Positions 35,401-45,354 of a DNA stretch of 64,000 nt are shown here, piece by piece (position 1 is the first letter of the stretch; each line of letters opens with the position of its first letter). A model generated the notes under the pieces. It saw nothing but the letters and a program-made list of their open reading frames with translations, was not told the DNA's origin and made no database searches. The stretch is taken from positions 56,814,830 to 56,878,829 of the forward strand of contig NC_092344.1 in assembly GCF_963676685.1 (NCBI RefSeq), in the 5' to 3' direction. The stretch comes from Mytilus edulis (taxonomy: Eukaryota; Mollusca; Bivalvia; Mytilida; Mytilidae). A program made the position numbers and the translations under genes.

Positions 35401-37598
35401 TTGGCAATTTCCTATTATATTTTTTACATATGATAGATTAATATAAAGGGGTGTTTTAATTTGAAATATTTTGTTACAACTATTGAAGAGCAACTATTGA
35501 AGAGAAACAGTACTAATTTATTTCCAAATTGCAAAACTGGGAATTTTTGTTTTACAAAGCTTCAAATACTTATAATTTTATTAATATGCATTAATTTTCT
35601 GTTTGAAAGTTTTTGCATTTGGTCAATATTTGTCTTGCTTAACATACTACTGGCTTATTTTTGGCAGTGGCAGTATTTGAAAGAATACTAGCCTAGTAAG
35701 CCCTAGTTTTTATAAACAATAATTGTGACAGTATTTTAAACACTTGTATTTTCTTCCTTTCCTTTCCATACATTCATTTTTATTTTTAGCTGTTGAAAGG
35801 TTTCCAGTCAATCAGAAATTCCTATTCAAATCTTAGCCAGGAAGCATCAATGAAGTTAAAAAGATCTGGAATGAAATCACAGAAGGATACAAGTCTTGGT
35901 AAGAATTCTTCTTTGAAAATAACAATTAGCTTGATCACTTGTGAATAATTAAAGAACAAATTAATATCAAGCTTGTTTAATACCTGAATTATATACTGTG
36001 GATTCATTATAATTCTAGTGGAGCACCAATTTGTGAATTTCATTAGGATAGGTGAACCAAAAATTTCAGTTTTCATTGAAGCACTAATTCCATCATTCCA
36101 TATAGGCAGATAGGTATGAAAATTTTGACAAAACCATGAAAACCAAATATTCTTGAAAAAAATACCACCTTTCATTAACATGATTAATCAATGAAAAATG
36201 GTTCCCATAAAAAAAATGCATCCACAGTGTTCTGTTCGGTTTTTACGTTGTTAAAATATAAAACAATACAAATAATAGAAGTTTCATAATTGGCTTTAAC
36301 ATACAGGAGAGTTATATCTCTGTGTAAAGGATGTTCGTTCCTCCAGGAATTTAAAATTTTATCATGTTTTGGAATACTCTGGTTTTATCCATGTTGTGCC
36401 AATCCTTTCTTTTCATAATTTTATAACATATATTTTAAAATCATTATATAAAATCCTTGTTATTTTTCATAGAAAAACAGATGTCATTAAATCATAAAAA
36501 ATTTAAAGACTCATTTTCTGCCAAATTTTCAATGACTTTAAATCTGACTTGAAAACAAACACAAGGATCCTTCATTTTTTCTGCTTTTTCAGTTTTTATT
36601 TATATTCTTTCAATTTATAAGTCTTTTAAAAAGCTTGTAATTTTGAAACAGAGGAGCGAACAAACTCAAAAGTATTTTTCAGATATGTCTATAAATTAAC
36701 TTAGATTAAATAAAGAAAACAAAACAATTCTTGAATTTTTATTCAAATAACAATATGCATTAATATTGAGCATATGAGAATGCAATTGTCCACTGTGCTG
36801 AGGTAGTACATTGATGACAGCTATTCAATTAAGATCGCCATTTTCTCTTCAGTACCATGTCTGTGATCTGCATCTCTGATAGTTGACAGTGGAGTGTTCT
36901 AAACAAGGAATCATTTCTCAATGATGGATTTATTATCATGCAGAGAGAAACAATAACCTCAATTTGAATCCCCATTTGAAATCTTACACAATCCCACGAT
37001 CTACAAAAGACTTTACACACGAGTACATTCAAATACCACCAGCTGTTTAATATTTTCTATAATACATGAATGAGCTTTTAAAAAAAATATCAATTGATTT
37101 TTCACGATGAACTGGGATATTATACTAATGAAATGGCCAGTAGCAAGCTGTTACCTTAATAATATTGATTTCACTACCTACCTACCACAAAGTCTACATA
37201 GCTCTAAAGGTCAAAATACAAATTAAACTGCCTACACAGAAGTACTAAGATAAATGATTTTATTATCAAGTCTTGCGTTAAGTTACATTCTGTTGCTAGG
37301 ATTCTGGTTGATTGGGTGAAGAAGCCATTACATGTTCTATATACTGTACACCTTGAATTGATATTTTAAAATGATACCAAAAATAAAGAAAGATCTACTA
37401 CATATTTAAGTTTTTGATTAGGTTATACAGTCAGGACTATGTCGACAGTTTCTATTATCTTTTTCAGCATCAGCAGGTCAGGCAGCTTTAGAAAGTTTCC
37501 AAGAATGTGTCAGTGTTTTGGACGAATCGATTCAACGTCATGATATGGTAGACGAAAGTACAAACATTTCCTTTCGATCCTCCATTCTCAAAGTGTGA
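20446..37598 (+). CDS. HAUS7: HAUS augmin-like complex subunit 7, 10 coding exons
   Basis: HAUS7 is a subunit of augmin, the eight-protein complex that recruits gamma-tubulin to existing spindle microtubules for branching nucleation. Exons are 20446-20514, 23292-23398, 24783-24859, 25282-25343, 26996-27114, 28985-29155, 30719-30818, 32144-32353, 35790-35898 and 37468-37598. Phases join throughout to 384 codons plus TGA (human 368). The N-terminal block with CPYTEG and RIRLLQWLF matches the human CPFLEG...RLEILEWM segment, in the region described as calponin-homology-like. AAFMDNLIDLV matches human LHFMDQLLD. A likely coiled coil covers about residues 212-260 (SAENLAKDIQRQKEILEELQ). The start was chosen because ATG at 20446 opens an exon with a phase-0 GT donor after SFKDRLD, leading into KIGCPY. 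That donor (gtacaa) is weak, and one 6 bases later is the alternative. A possible ATTAAA polyA signal is at 37651. Introns hold many mobile elements. Confidence 0.92.
21535..21870. repeat. Tandem repeat, six units of ~55-62 bp
   Basis: The unit GGACTTTAAACAAATTCAAT, then CTCAACTTTTTTGGCTTATT and ATTTCAGTTTTAGG, is repeated six times almost perfectly. Later units carry an extra GCGCTA. It lies in HAUS7 intron 1; high identity implies recent expansion. Confidence 0.95.
22130..22450. mobile_element. ATGCCCCAC-family hairpin element, intact copy
   Basis: Terminal hairpin ATGCCCC...GGGGCAT (AGGCAT in this copy), then a degenerate GTCC/GTCT microsatellite, a body with TTCAGGTTAAAGTTTTTGGT, and GAGTGGGGCATTCGTGTACT near the far end, the inverse of the first arm. 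In HAUS7 intron 1. Confidence 0.7.
23511..23803. mobile_element. piggyBac-type MITE with TTAA target duplication
   Basis: TTAA, then GGTGGTACCCAACACT, ends in AGTGTTAGGTACCACC, then TTAA. The inverted ends match in 15 of 16 bases and both outer borders are TTAA, as for piggyBac transposons. It is 293 bp with no coding capacity. In HAUS7 intron 2. Confidence 0.85.
24480..24590 (-). repeat. Fragment of mussel-type repeat
   Basis: GGGCTGTGTTCTGCTCTTTT and GTCGGGTTGTTG match the segment near 5450-5500. In HAUS7 intron 2. Confidence 0.5.
25474..26708. mobile_element. DNA transposon-like element, 15-bp TIRs and 5-bp CAATA duplication
   Basis: The left end CAGGGATCTCCATGG (25474-25488) and the right end 26694-26708 are perfect inverses. 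CAATA flanks both sides (25469-25473 and 26709-26713). Just inside the left end are about five imperfect ~22-bp units around CGCCATCGTTCAAATGTCTT. On the minus strand 26056-26322 is an 88-codon frame starting MADLQQQQNDLYGLCKRLKR. No transposase motif is recognised. In HAUS7 intron 4. Confidence 0.8.
29160..29560. mobile_element. Fold-back repeat after HAUS7 exon 6, copy 1
   Basis: Matches 62866-63260 in order (TCCTGATTTAGAGTAATTTC, AATTATCTCCCTTATACC, AAGTTTGGCTTTGCCTC). 29439-29559 forms an inverted repeat: GTGTGCAAT...CAATAAAATTCATA pairs with TATGAATTTTATTG...ATTGCACAC around a ~25-base loop. Confidence 0.7.
29665..29878. mobile_element. MITE, TACTGTGGATTCATTATTA family, copy 1
   Basis: AGTGGATTCATTATTATTCG at the left and AAATCCACAGTA at the right are inverted ends. 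The interior has repeated CCACGAAAAT. Other copies are at 35994-36229 and 61195-61401. Confidence 0.65.
31285..31585 (-). mobile_element. tRNA-derived SINE
   Basis: The minus strand begins GAGCTGCCGTGGTGTAGTGG, then TTAGTGC (A-box-like), and later GGTTCGATTCCC (B box), followed by a ~220-bp body. The promoter arrangement is that of a tRNA gene, but the body extends far beyond a tRNA. In HAUS7 intron 7. Confidence 0.75.
31744..31925 (+). mobile_element. tRNA-derived SINE with intact A and B boxes
   Basis: GGGCCTCTGTGGCCGAGTGG and TCTAGG (A box) with GAGTTCGAACCCTGC (B box) resemble a type II (Leu/Ser-like) tRNA head. The tail contains CTAGGCACTCCAAGTTTCCT and AATAAAAACTTGGCACCTGG. It is similar to the diverged copy at 2818-3092 and may belong to a widespread molluscan SINE family. 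In HAUS7 intron 7. Confidence 0.75.
32431..35034. mobile_element. ATGCCCCAC-family hairpin element, split by a nested insertion
   Basis: The left part, 32431-32655, matches 22130-22400. The right part, 34982-35034 (GTGCGAGTGGGGCATTCGTG), continues the same element. An AGCTCACC-family element of 2.3 kb lies between. It has a clean hairpin ATGCCCC...GGGGCAT and GTCCGTTCGTCCGTCCGTCT. In HAUS7 intron 8. Confidence 0.8.
32656..34981 (-). mobile_element. AGCTCACC-family tandem-core element, four ~502-bp units, nested
   Basis: On the minus strand it begins AGCTCACCTGGCCCGAAGGG (hairpin with CCAAGTGAGCT), then a GTCCGTCGTC microsatellite, four core units and GGTGAGCGACACAGGGTCC. ACTAGTT ends it. Units repeat every 502 bp (33634 to 34136 exactly), and two adjacent units encode identical 66-codon frames, so they are recent duplicates. 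Confidence 0.9.
35105..35345 (+). repeat. Diverged GATGTGGTATGATTGCC repeat
   Basis: AAAATGTGGTATGATTGATT, then GCCAAAGAGTCAACTC and ACAACTATAGGTCAACATAT. In HAUS7 intron 8. Confidence 0.65.
35994..36229. mobile_element. MITE, TACTGTGGATTCATTATTA family, copy 2
   Basis: TACTGTGGATTCATTATAAT at the left and GCATCCACAGTG at the right. In HAUS7 intron 9. Confidence 0.65.
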
Positions 37599-37719
37599 CA
37601 AAAATATACATCTATTATTTAACAAATGTGTACATAAGGACTCGTAAATCATTAAAACTTGAATATAAATAATTATGGTTTATAATTTAATTTATAAATT
37701 TCAGATTATATAAATTCTA

Positions 37720-37812
37720 CCACTGAATCAAGTGTGATACAATATTTATCCACTTGAGACAGTTAAATCTTAAAATTTAACTGTGGATAAATATTGTATT
37801 GCACTAGATTGG
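37720..37812. repeat. Long inverted repeat (hairpin) just after HAUS7
   Basis: GATACAATATTTATCCAC plus AGTTAAAT pairs with ATTTAACT plus GTGGATAAATATTGTATT around a short centre, with a few unpaired bases on the left arm. A hairpin MITE or fold-back element that might be in the HAUS7 3' UTR. Confidence 0.8.
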
Positions 37813-38929
37813 ATGGAGGAATGTTTCTCTGATTGTTAGACAATATGCAACCATCTAATATTTTTTTTTAACAACCCACAAAAAAGAAGTGTTCTTTCAT
37901 CAGACATAGTCACCTTTATCATGTCATCAGTCACGTCACAATAGGAAATTTGGAGGAAAGAAAATCTGGTGTCATAAATGGATTTTGACCAATGAAGAAA
38001 TGAGACCAAACAAACGACTCATCGATTTAAAAATAATAATCAACTGGCCAGGAAAGAGATTAATCAAGTAGGAGTTAGAGAAACTGCATAATCTGATCTA
38101 TTATTGAGTGGTGAGTGGGAGACCCACATAGAAATACCAGGAACTAACAAAAATAAAAATAACTTTATGATCCAAAAAAAAAAAAAAAGATTAGATTAAG
38201 ACTAAACAGTATATTACACTAGCTTCATGTGACCATACAATGTGATAACTCCCAACTCCCACCTACAGTCTTTTTTTCATGATTTTATCATTTCTGAGAA
38301 AGTATAGGAAAAAGATAGAAAAGTTAATATGATTGTTGCTTGCCAAGAGGCAATCAATAAGAAAGGTATATACTTCAAACCTTAACATATATGGAAATTG
38401 AAACCAGAACAATTCTAGAGCTTTCCTAAATATTATGTAAATGTGAAGTGATCAAAAGGATGTAGATACATGTACTTGCAAATGAGACTTAATTCAAATC
38501 TAGTCACTGTTAAAAATTTAGGATTGAAACACCTCATATTTTTTAATTGTTTAAATTAGTCTTACAATAGACTTTAAAACCCAGCCAGTACAAAATGCAG
38601 TATAAGCTTCCTTTAATTTTGAAGGCTTTAATGTGACCTATATTTGATAATAATCTTGTCCTATATCTTAAGTGGATAGTTGTCTTGTGGTACTTGTGAG
38701 TATATACATGTATAAAAGCTTATCTTTAACCATGTGACTCATGAATTGAAACATCTAACTCCATAGGTCACTTGTTGTTTCTTATACCTTGCATCTGAAT
38801 CAGCAACACAAGATCCGGTATCATAATTTAGGAAAGGTCAAGGACTACTTGAATTTCAAGTGAGATGTCTTACTTATATAAAAGGTCAATGGTCCTGTAT
38901 ACAATGTCATGAATGTGATTTGGCCAGAA

Positions 38930-39112
38930 ACTGTAAACCAACTAATTTTCGCGAGTAGATAAATAACATGAATATAAATTGTCGTGAAAATTGATTTCCA
39001 GATCTTACTACATAAAGAGAATTAGAAAATCGTGAAATAAATCGCCTTGAAGTGGGCTAGAAAGGGCTGTACGCAAAATAAAAGTATCCGCAAAAATAAG
39101 TTGGTTTACAGT
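38930..39112. mobile_element. MITE with ACTGTAAACCAACTTATTTT ends
   Basis: The left end ACTGTAAACCAACTAATTTT and the right end AAAATAAGTTGGTTTACAGT are inverted, differing at one base. It is 183 bp and non-coding. A target duplication was not clear. Confidence 0.75.
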
Positions 39113-39220
39113 ATCTTTTTAGATAAAACTTAAATCTTGATCTTAGATGTATATTTGATCTTTTGTCCAATGGCCATGGGTTGCTGTCATATTGTGTGCC
39201 TTGGATCCCTTAAGCCAATA

Positions 39221-42200
39221 AAGGGCTGCGCTTTAGCGCATGATACGCCCGTTGCTCTTTTAACTTGTCTTTTATGCTTTAAATGAATTTATATGATCAA
39301 CTAGAAATATATATACAAATCAAAAGGGATGTTACATTAATATATTCACCAAAGTTTCATAAAATCCCCCTTTTTTAAGTATAAAAATTCTTTACTTAAG
39401 AAAACGTAAAATCTAAAATTTATCAAAATGGAAAGGGAGATTATGTCAAAAGATATAAACAATTTATCAAAGTTGCATAAAATTTTGTGAAAGTGTTAGT
39501 TATTGTCCCAAAATTGGAAAATCCCCCCTTTTTTAAGCATAAAAATTCATAATACGGAAATGTAAAATCTGAAATTTATAAAAATTGAAAGGGAGCTTAC
39601 ATCAATAGATATAAACAATTCACCAAAGTTTCATGGACATTGGTGAAAGCCTTTTTGAGTTATTGTCCGAAGTGTTGAAAATCCCCTTTTTTTTATGAAT
39701 AAAGCCCCATAAATCCAAAACTTAACATCTGAAATTTATAAAAATTGAAAGGGAGCTTACATCAATAGATATAAACAATTCACCAAAGTTTCATGGACAT
39801 TGGTGAAAGCCTTTTTGAGTTATTGTCCGAAGTGTTGAAAATCCCCCTTTTTTTTAAGAATAAAGCCCCATAAATCCAAAACTTAAAATCTGAAATTTAT
39901 AAAAATTGAAAGGGAGCTTACATAAATAGATATAAACAATTCACCAAAGTTTCATGGACATTGGTGAAAGCCTTTTTGAGTTATTGTCCGAAGTGTTGAA
40001 AATCCCCCTTTTTTAGCTCACCTGACCTGAAAGGTCAAGTGAGCTTTTCTCATCACTTGGCGTCCGTTGTCCGTCGTCCTGCGTCCGTAAACTTTTACAA
40101 AAATCTTCTCCTCTGAAACTACTGGGCCAAATTCTACCAAACTTGGCCACAATCATCCTTTGGGTATCTAGTTTAAAAAATGTGTGGCGTGACCCGTCAA
40201 ACCAACAAAGATGGCCGCCATGGCTAAAAATAGAACATAGGGGTAAAATGCAGTTTTTGGCTTATAACTCAAAAACCAAAGCATTTAGAGCAAATCTGAC
40301 ATGGGGTAAAATTGTTTATCAGGTCAAGATCTATCTGCCCTGAAATTTTCAGATGAATCTGACAACCGGTTGTTGGGTTGCTGCCCCTGAATTGGTAATT
40401 TTAGGGCAATTTTGCTGTTTTTGGTTATTATCTTGAATATTATTATAGATAGAGATAAACTGTAAACAGCAATAATGTTCAGCAAAGTAAGATCTACAAA
40501 TAAGTCAACATATTTAAAATGGTCAGTTGACCCCTTTAGGAGTTATTGGCCTTTATAGTCAATTTTTAACCATTTTTCGTAAATCTTAGTAATCTTTTAC
40601 AAAAATCTTCTCATCTGAAACTACCATGCCAAACTAAACCAAACTTGGCCACAATCATCATTGGGATATCTAGTTTAAAAAATGTGTGGCGTGACCCGGC
40701 CAACCAACCAAGATGGCCGCCATGGCTAAAAATAGAACATAGGGGTAAAATGCAGTTTTTGGCTTATAACTCAAAAACCAAAGCATTTAGAGCAAATCTG
40801 ACATGGGGTAAAATTGTTCATCAGGTTAAGATCTATCTGCCCTGAAATTTTCAGATGAATCGGACAACCCATTGTCGGGTTGCTGCCCCTGAATTGGTAA
40901 TTTTAGGAAAATTTTGCTGTTTTTGGTTATTATCTTGAATATTATTATAGATAGAGATAAACTGTAAACAGCAATAATGTTTAGCAAGGTAAGACCTACA
41001 AATAAGTCAACATGACCAAAATTGTCAGTTGACCCCTTAAGGAGTTATTGCCCTTTATAGTAAATTTTTAACAACTTTTCGTCATTTTTTGTAACTTTTC
41101 TAAAAATCTTCTTCTCCAAAACTACTTTGCCAAATTTAACCAATCTTGGCCACAATTATCATTGTGGTTTATAGTTTAAAAAATGTGTCCGATGACCCAG
41201 CCTACTAAACAAAATGGCCGACATGGCTAAAATTAGAACATAGTGGTAAAATGCAGTTTTTGCTTTATATCTTTGAAACTAAGACATTTAGGGCAAATCT
41301 TTCAACATTTAAATGTCCATCAGAATAAGATATATCCCCTCACAAATTTGAGTTGAATTGGACAACCGGTTGTTGGGTTGCTGCCCTAAAATTTGTGATT
41401 TTAAGGATATTTTGCAGTTTTTGGTTATTATCTTGAATACTATTATAGATAGAGATAAACTGTAAACAGCAATAATGTTCAGCAAAGTAAGATCTACAAA
41501 TAAGTCAGCATGATCAAAATTGTTAGAGGACCCCTTAAGGAGTTATTGCCCTTTATAGTCAATATTGAACAACTTTTCGTCATTTTTGTAACTTGTATAA
41601 AAATCTTTTCTAAAACGACTTGTCCAAATTTAACCAAACTTCGCTACAATCATAATACATTGTACTAGGGTATCTATTTAAAAAAAAAGTGTCTAATGAC
41701 CCCGCCTACCAACGAAGATGGCCGACATCAGTAAACACATTAACAGGTGAGCGACACAGGCTCTTGAGAGCCTCTAGTTTATGAATAAAGCCCCATAAAT
41801 CCAAAACTTAAAATCTGAAATATTTAAAAATTGAAAGGGAGCTTACATCAATAGATATAAACAATTCACCAAAGTTTCATGGACATTGGTGAAAGCCTTT
41901 TTGAGTTTTTGTACGAAGTGTTGAAAATCCCCCTTTTTTTATGAATAAAGCCCCATAAATCCAAAACTTAAAATCTGAAATTTATAAAAATTGAAAGGGA
42001 GCTTACATCAATAGATATAAACAATTCACCAAAGTTTCATGGACATTAGTGAAAGCCTTTTTGAGTTATTGTCCGAAGTGTTGAAAATCCCCCCTTTTTT
42101 ATGAATAAAGCCACATAAATCCAAAACTTAAAATCTGAAATTAAAAAAAAAGGAAAGGGAGCTTACATCAATAGATATAAACAATTCACTTAAGTTTCAT

Positions 42201-42306
42201 GGAAATTGGTGAAAGTGTTTTTGAGTTATTGTCCGAAGTGTGGACGACGGACGGACGGACAACGGTATACCATAATACGCCCCGTCTAAAAGACGACGGG
42301 CGTATA
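39221..42306. mobile_element. ATACGCCC-family tandem-core element (~160-bp units), split by nested insertion
   Basis: Left end GGGCTGCGCTTTAGCGCATG (hairpin) with ATACGCCCGT at 39243-39252. The core units are ~160 bp (GAAAGGGAGCTTAC at 39587, 39747, 39908, 41833, 41993 and ~42152). The right end has GGACGACGGACGGACGGAC and a terminal hairpin (42275-42306) ending ACGGGCGTAT. 40015-41780 is a foreign AGCTCACC-family element. Confidence 0.85.
40015..41780 (+). mobile_element. AGCTCACC-family tandem-core element, three units, nested
   Basis: Starts AGCTCACCTGACCTGAAAGG after a T-run, then GTCCGTTGTCCGTCGTCC. The core units are spaced 502 bp apart at first, with the third more diverged. It ends CAGGTGAGCGACACAGGCTC, a hairpin (GAGGCTC/GAGCCTC), and CTCTAGTTT. 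The host sequence resumes as ATGAATAAAGCC. Confidence 0.9.
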
Positions 42307-42307
42307 A

Positions 42308-42520
42308 AAACTGGATTTTACCAGTGTTCTATTTTAAGCCATGGTGGCCATCTTGGTTGATGACACAGGTCATCGAATTATATTTTTTAAACTACATGTT
42401 GATTCAAGCCAAGTTTAGTTTAATTTGGCCAAGTAGTTTCAGAGAAGATTTCTGTAAAAGTTAATGGACGACGACAGACGCCAAGTGGAGAAGAGCTCAT
42501 TTGGCCCTTTTGGCCTCAAA
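42308..42520 (-). mobile_element. Fragment of AGCTCACC-family element
   Basis: The minus strand reads a degenerate GGCCAAATGAGCTCTTCTCC, then GGCGTCTGTCGTCGTCC and part of one core unit. It abuts the end of the ATACGCCC element. Confidence 0.7.
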
Positions 42521-44250
42521 TTTGCTTGTTTTCAGTCCACAATTTCTTTGCAGTTACAGGATAATAACCCCAAACATCACAGACAACCTTCCTTTAGTTT
42601 AATGGTATGAAACATTGTGATACATTTTCATACAGATCCATACACTTGTAGTTGTACTCCCAGTTATATGATTTTCTGGAAACTAAATGTATTTTGACTA
42701 CGAAAACGTTGCAACACATTACACTATTAAAAGTTGCAAGGTTTCTTTTCTGATATATAATTCAATACTAGAACACACCCGTGATATCACGGGTACGTGA
42801 CTGAATTAAAGTATATAACTATGCGCAAGCCTTATTTTAGTATTAGTATTGTCATCTGATAAAGTCATGCCGATTATAAGATACACAGTTTTTCTCTGCT
42901 TTCAAGTCTTTCTGTTTGAACCCGTCGAACTGAAACAATAATATTAATTATTTGGAAAACAAAAGGTCCTGGAATGGAGTATTTTTTAATCAACAGCATT
43001 GTCCTATATAAGTTACAAATACAGTTGAATTCTTTGCTTCGCTGTTTTACGTCATGCCCACTAACAAATTGAAAACTGTACCTATACGCCTTATTTTTAG
43101 TCCAGATTTTTAGTATTCGTATTGTTATCTTAGAAAGTCTTACTAATTAAAATACTACAATAGGTAACAATTTGACAATTTAGTAGTGTTAACCCTGTGG
43201 TTATGACCCGTGTATATAGCATATTAATCCTGAAAACAACGTTTGGTGGTGCGCCTGTCAGATGCGGAACGTACAGATAAGATAATAGGTAACAGGTGAA
43301 TATACTATTGGTATCGGTAGCGGACTCGACCCGGAACTTCTTAATTATTGGCAATATTAATTACGTGGAAAACAAAAGGGCCTGGAGTGGTGTAATTTTT
43401 AATCTACACCTTTGTACTATATTAGTTATATATAAAGTTGAATTCTGTGATTCGTCGTTTTTACGTGATGACGGCTAACAAATTGGACCTCGTAATTTTA
43501 GTATTATAGATATGTTGAACATCTAGTATGAAGGTTTCAATACATGCATCACAAAATAAAACATTATTCATGATCCATATAAATGAGACAAACATCGAAC
43601 ATGAATACTTCACAATCACCATGATCACACCATACAACAATGTAGTTAACCATTGCTTATAGTATTCAAGAAACCTACATTTTGTACCTTAATAAGAAAG
43701 CTGAACATTGAACAACATGAACAATAAAATCCATAATTGAACCTTCTTAAAAAAATTACTAGATCAATTCACTTAAAACTTATAAAGGTATTGTCCAGAA
43801 ACCAATGTGTCTTCGGATGACAACATCATACCATTTTACAATCCCTAAACTTTTTTTGCAGTGGTATAAAAACTGCAAACTTTGCAACAACAAAAAAAGG
43901 ACAGCAACTCCATTTTTTTTAAATTTCAAAATCTGCAGATAGACCTTTGTCTGCTGACAGGTTTTTTGTAGTTCAAATTGCCCTAACACTTTACTTTTTG
44001 CAAGAAATTGCTTCGCTGATCGAAGCCTGATACGACCACAGATGTTAAACCCTGAACAGTTGGGGCAAATTTGGACACAATATTCAAGCTACAGTCTAAA
44101 TTTGGAATGTGATCAAATTTTTGACAGTATAGTTCTCAGACACAAAATAGGTGTCAAAATCTTACAAATCTATTGCTAAATACTTTGCAATTAAAGATTC
44201 TTCTTGAAAATTTGAAAAATTTTGAAAAACTAATTTGAACCCCTTAAAAC
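42521..44250. other. No gene seen; local duplication and palindrome
   Basis: No exon could be supported. 42940-43085 and 43350-43500 are diverged copies of one another (GGAAAACAAAAGGTCCTGGA against GGAAAACAAAAGGGCCTGGA). 42777-42794 is a perfect 18-base palindrome. Confidence 0.6.
42777..42794. repeat. Perfect 18-bp palindrome ACCCGTGATATCACGGGT
   Basis: ACCCGTGATATCACGGGT is its own reverse complement. It lies at the left of the local duplication, which suggests it is the end or centre of a mobile element. Confidence 0.8.
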
Positions 44251-44251
44251 A

Positions 44252-45354
44252 AGAGTGCACACGCTGAAATGTCTCTCCTTCTTTACTAATCATTGATATT
44301 ATGTTGATAGTCCTAAATATAAAGCTTTATTACAACTGTCACATAAACTCAACATTAACCAAGAAAACTAAACATTGATCAATAAACCATGCCAGGCAGA
44401 CATGTATAGCTAACAATTCTTTCATAAAACAAAGGAGTAGGTTCAGTAAGACCCCTTTTTGGCCCCAAAATATAGCAGTTTTAGAAAATTGTGAAAATGT
44501 AATCTTTAAGCTATATTTTGGAAAGTAAAATGCTTCTGCTACATAAATATGAGCTGTTTTTGCCACATACAATGCACAAATATCGCGTTCTAGCATCATT
44601 AAGTCATGCTAAATTACTGAAATCTTCAAAATTTTAGCATTTTGGTTAATTTTTAGACGGTTTCCGTCTAAATTGAAAGTGGCCGCATTCGTGTTCATTC
44701 ATAATATTGAAATGTAAGATGTATTTGATGATAATACAAAACATATATAAAGGTTGAGGATGAACACGGATGCGGCCACTTTCATTTTTGACAAAAACCA
44801 TCTGAAAAGTTACGTTTTTTGGCATATTTGATAGATTTTTCATATTTAAGCTTGAATCAGAGCGTTTTTATTAACTAAATCAGTTAAAATCTTTCACATA
44901 AACTAATCGAATCAATTGAAATAGACACTTAAGTGTTTAAAAAGTGTCCAAAAACTTTCGTTAGATGAACCTGAAATTTGAGGCCAAAATCGGCCCTTAC
45001 CGGACCTACTCCTTTAGTTGACTGTATGCTTATAAATTAAGAAAAACAGACCAAAACACAAAATCTCAACACTTAGCATTGAACCATGAAAATGAGGTCA
45101 AGGTCAAATAAATCATGCGCAACTGACATATAGATCATAAAATATTTCCATACACCAAATATAATTGACCTATTGCATATAGAATTAGAAAAATAGACCA
45201 AAACTCAAAATTTTAACTTTGACCACTGAACCATAAAAATGAGGTCAAGGTCAGATGACACCTGTCAGCTAGACATGTACACCTTACAATTATTCCATAC
45301 ACCAAATAAAATAGACCTATAGCATATAGTATGAGAAAAACAGACCAAAACACA
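44252..45354. mobile_element. AGAGTGCACACG tandem-core element, copy 2, interrupted
   Basis: Same start (AGAGTGCACACGCTGAAATG) and the same ~150-bp units with AGGTCAAGGTCA (45095, 45242) as 9208-10333. It is interrupted by a fold-back element (44433-45012), and its far end is lost where the TATACGACC element begins. Confidence 0.75.
44433..45012. mobile_element. Fold-back MITE with AGGAGTAGGTYCRGTAAG ends
   Basis: AAAGGAGTAGGTTCAGTAAG at the left and CTTACCGGACCTACTCCTTT at the right are inverted with two mismatches. A second inverted pair inside (GAAAGTGGCCGCATTCGTGT against ACACGGATGCGGCCACTTTC) is spaced about 60 bases apart. Confidence 0.75.

Larger units (their letters stand above)
37599..39220. 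other. Region downstream of HAUS7, no gene seen
   Basis: Contains a hairpin repeat (37720-37812) and a MITE (38930-39112); the rest is AT-rich, without a supportable exon. Confidence 0.55.

Noticed and set aside
35461..35691. 76-aa plus-strand frame before HAUS7 exon 9
   Set aside because: Low-complexity hydrophobic translation of AT-rich intron DNA, out of keeping with the HAUS7 phase.
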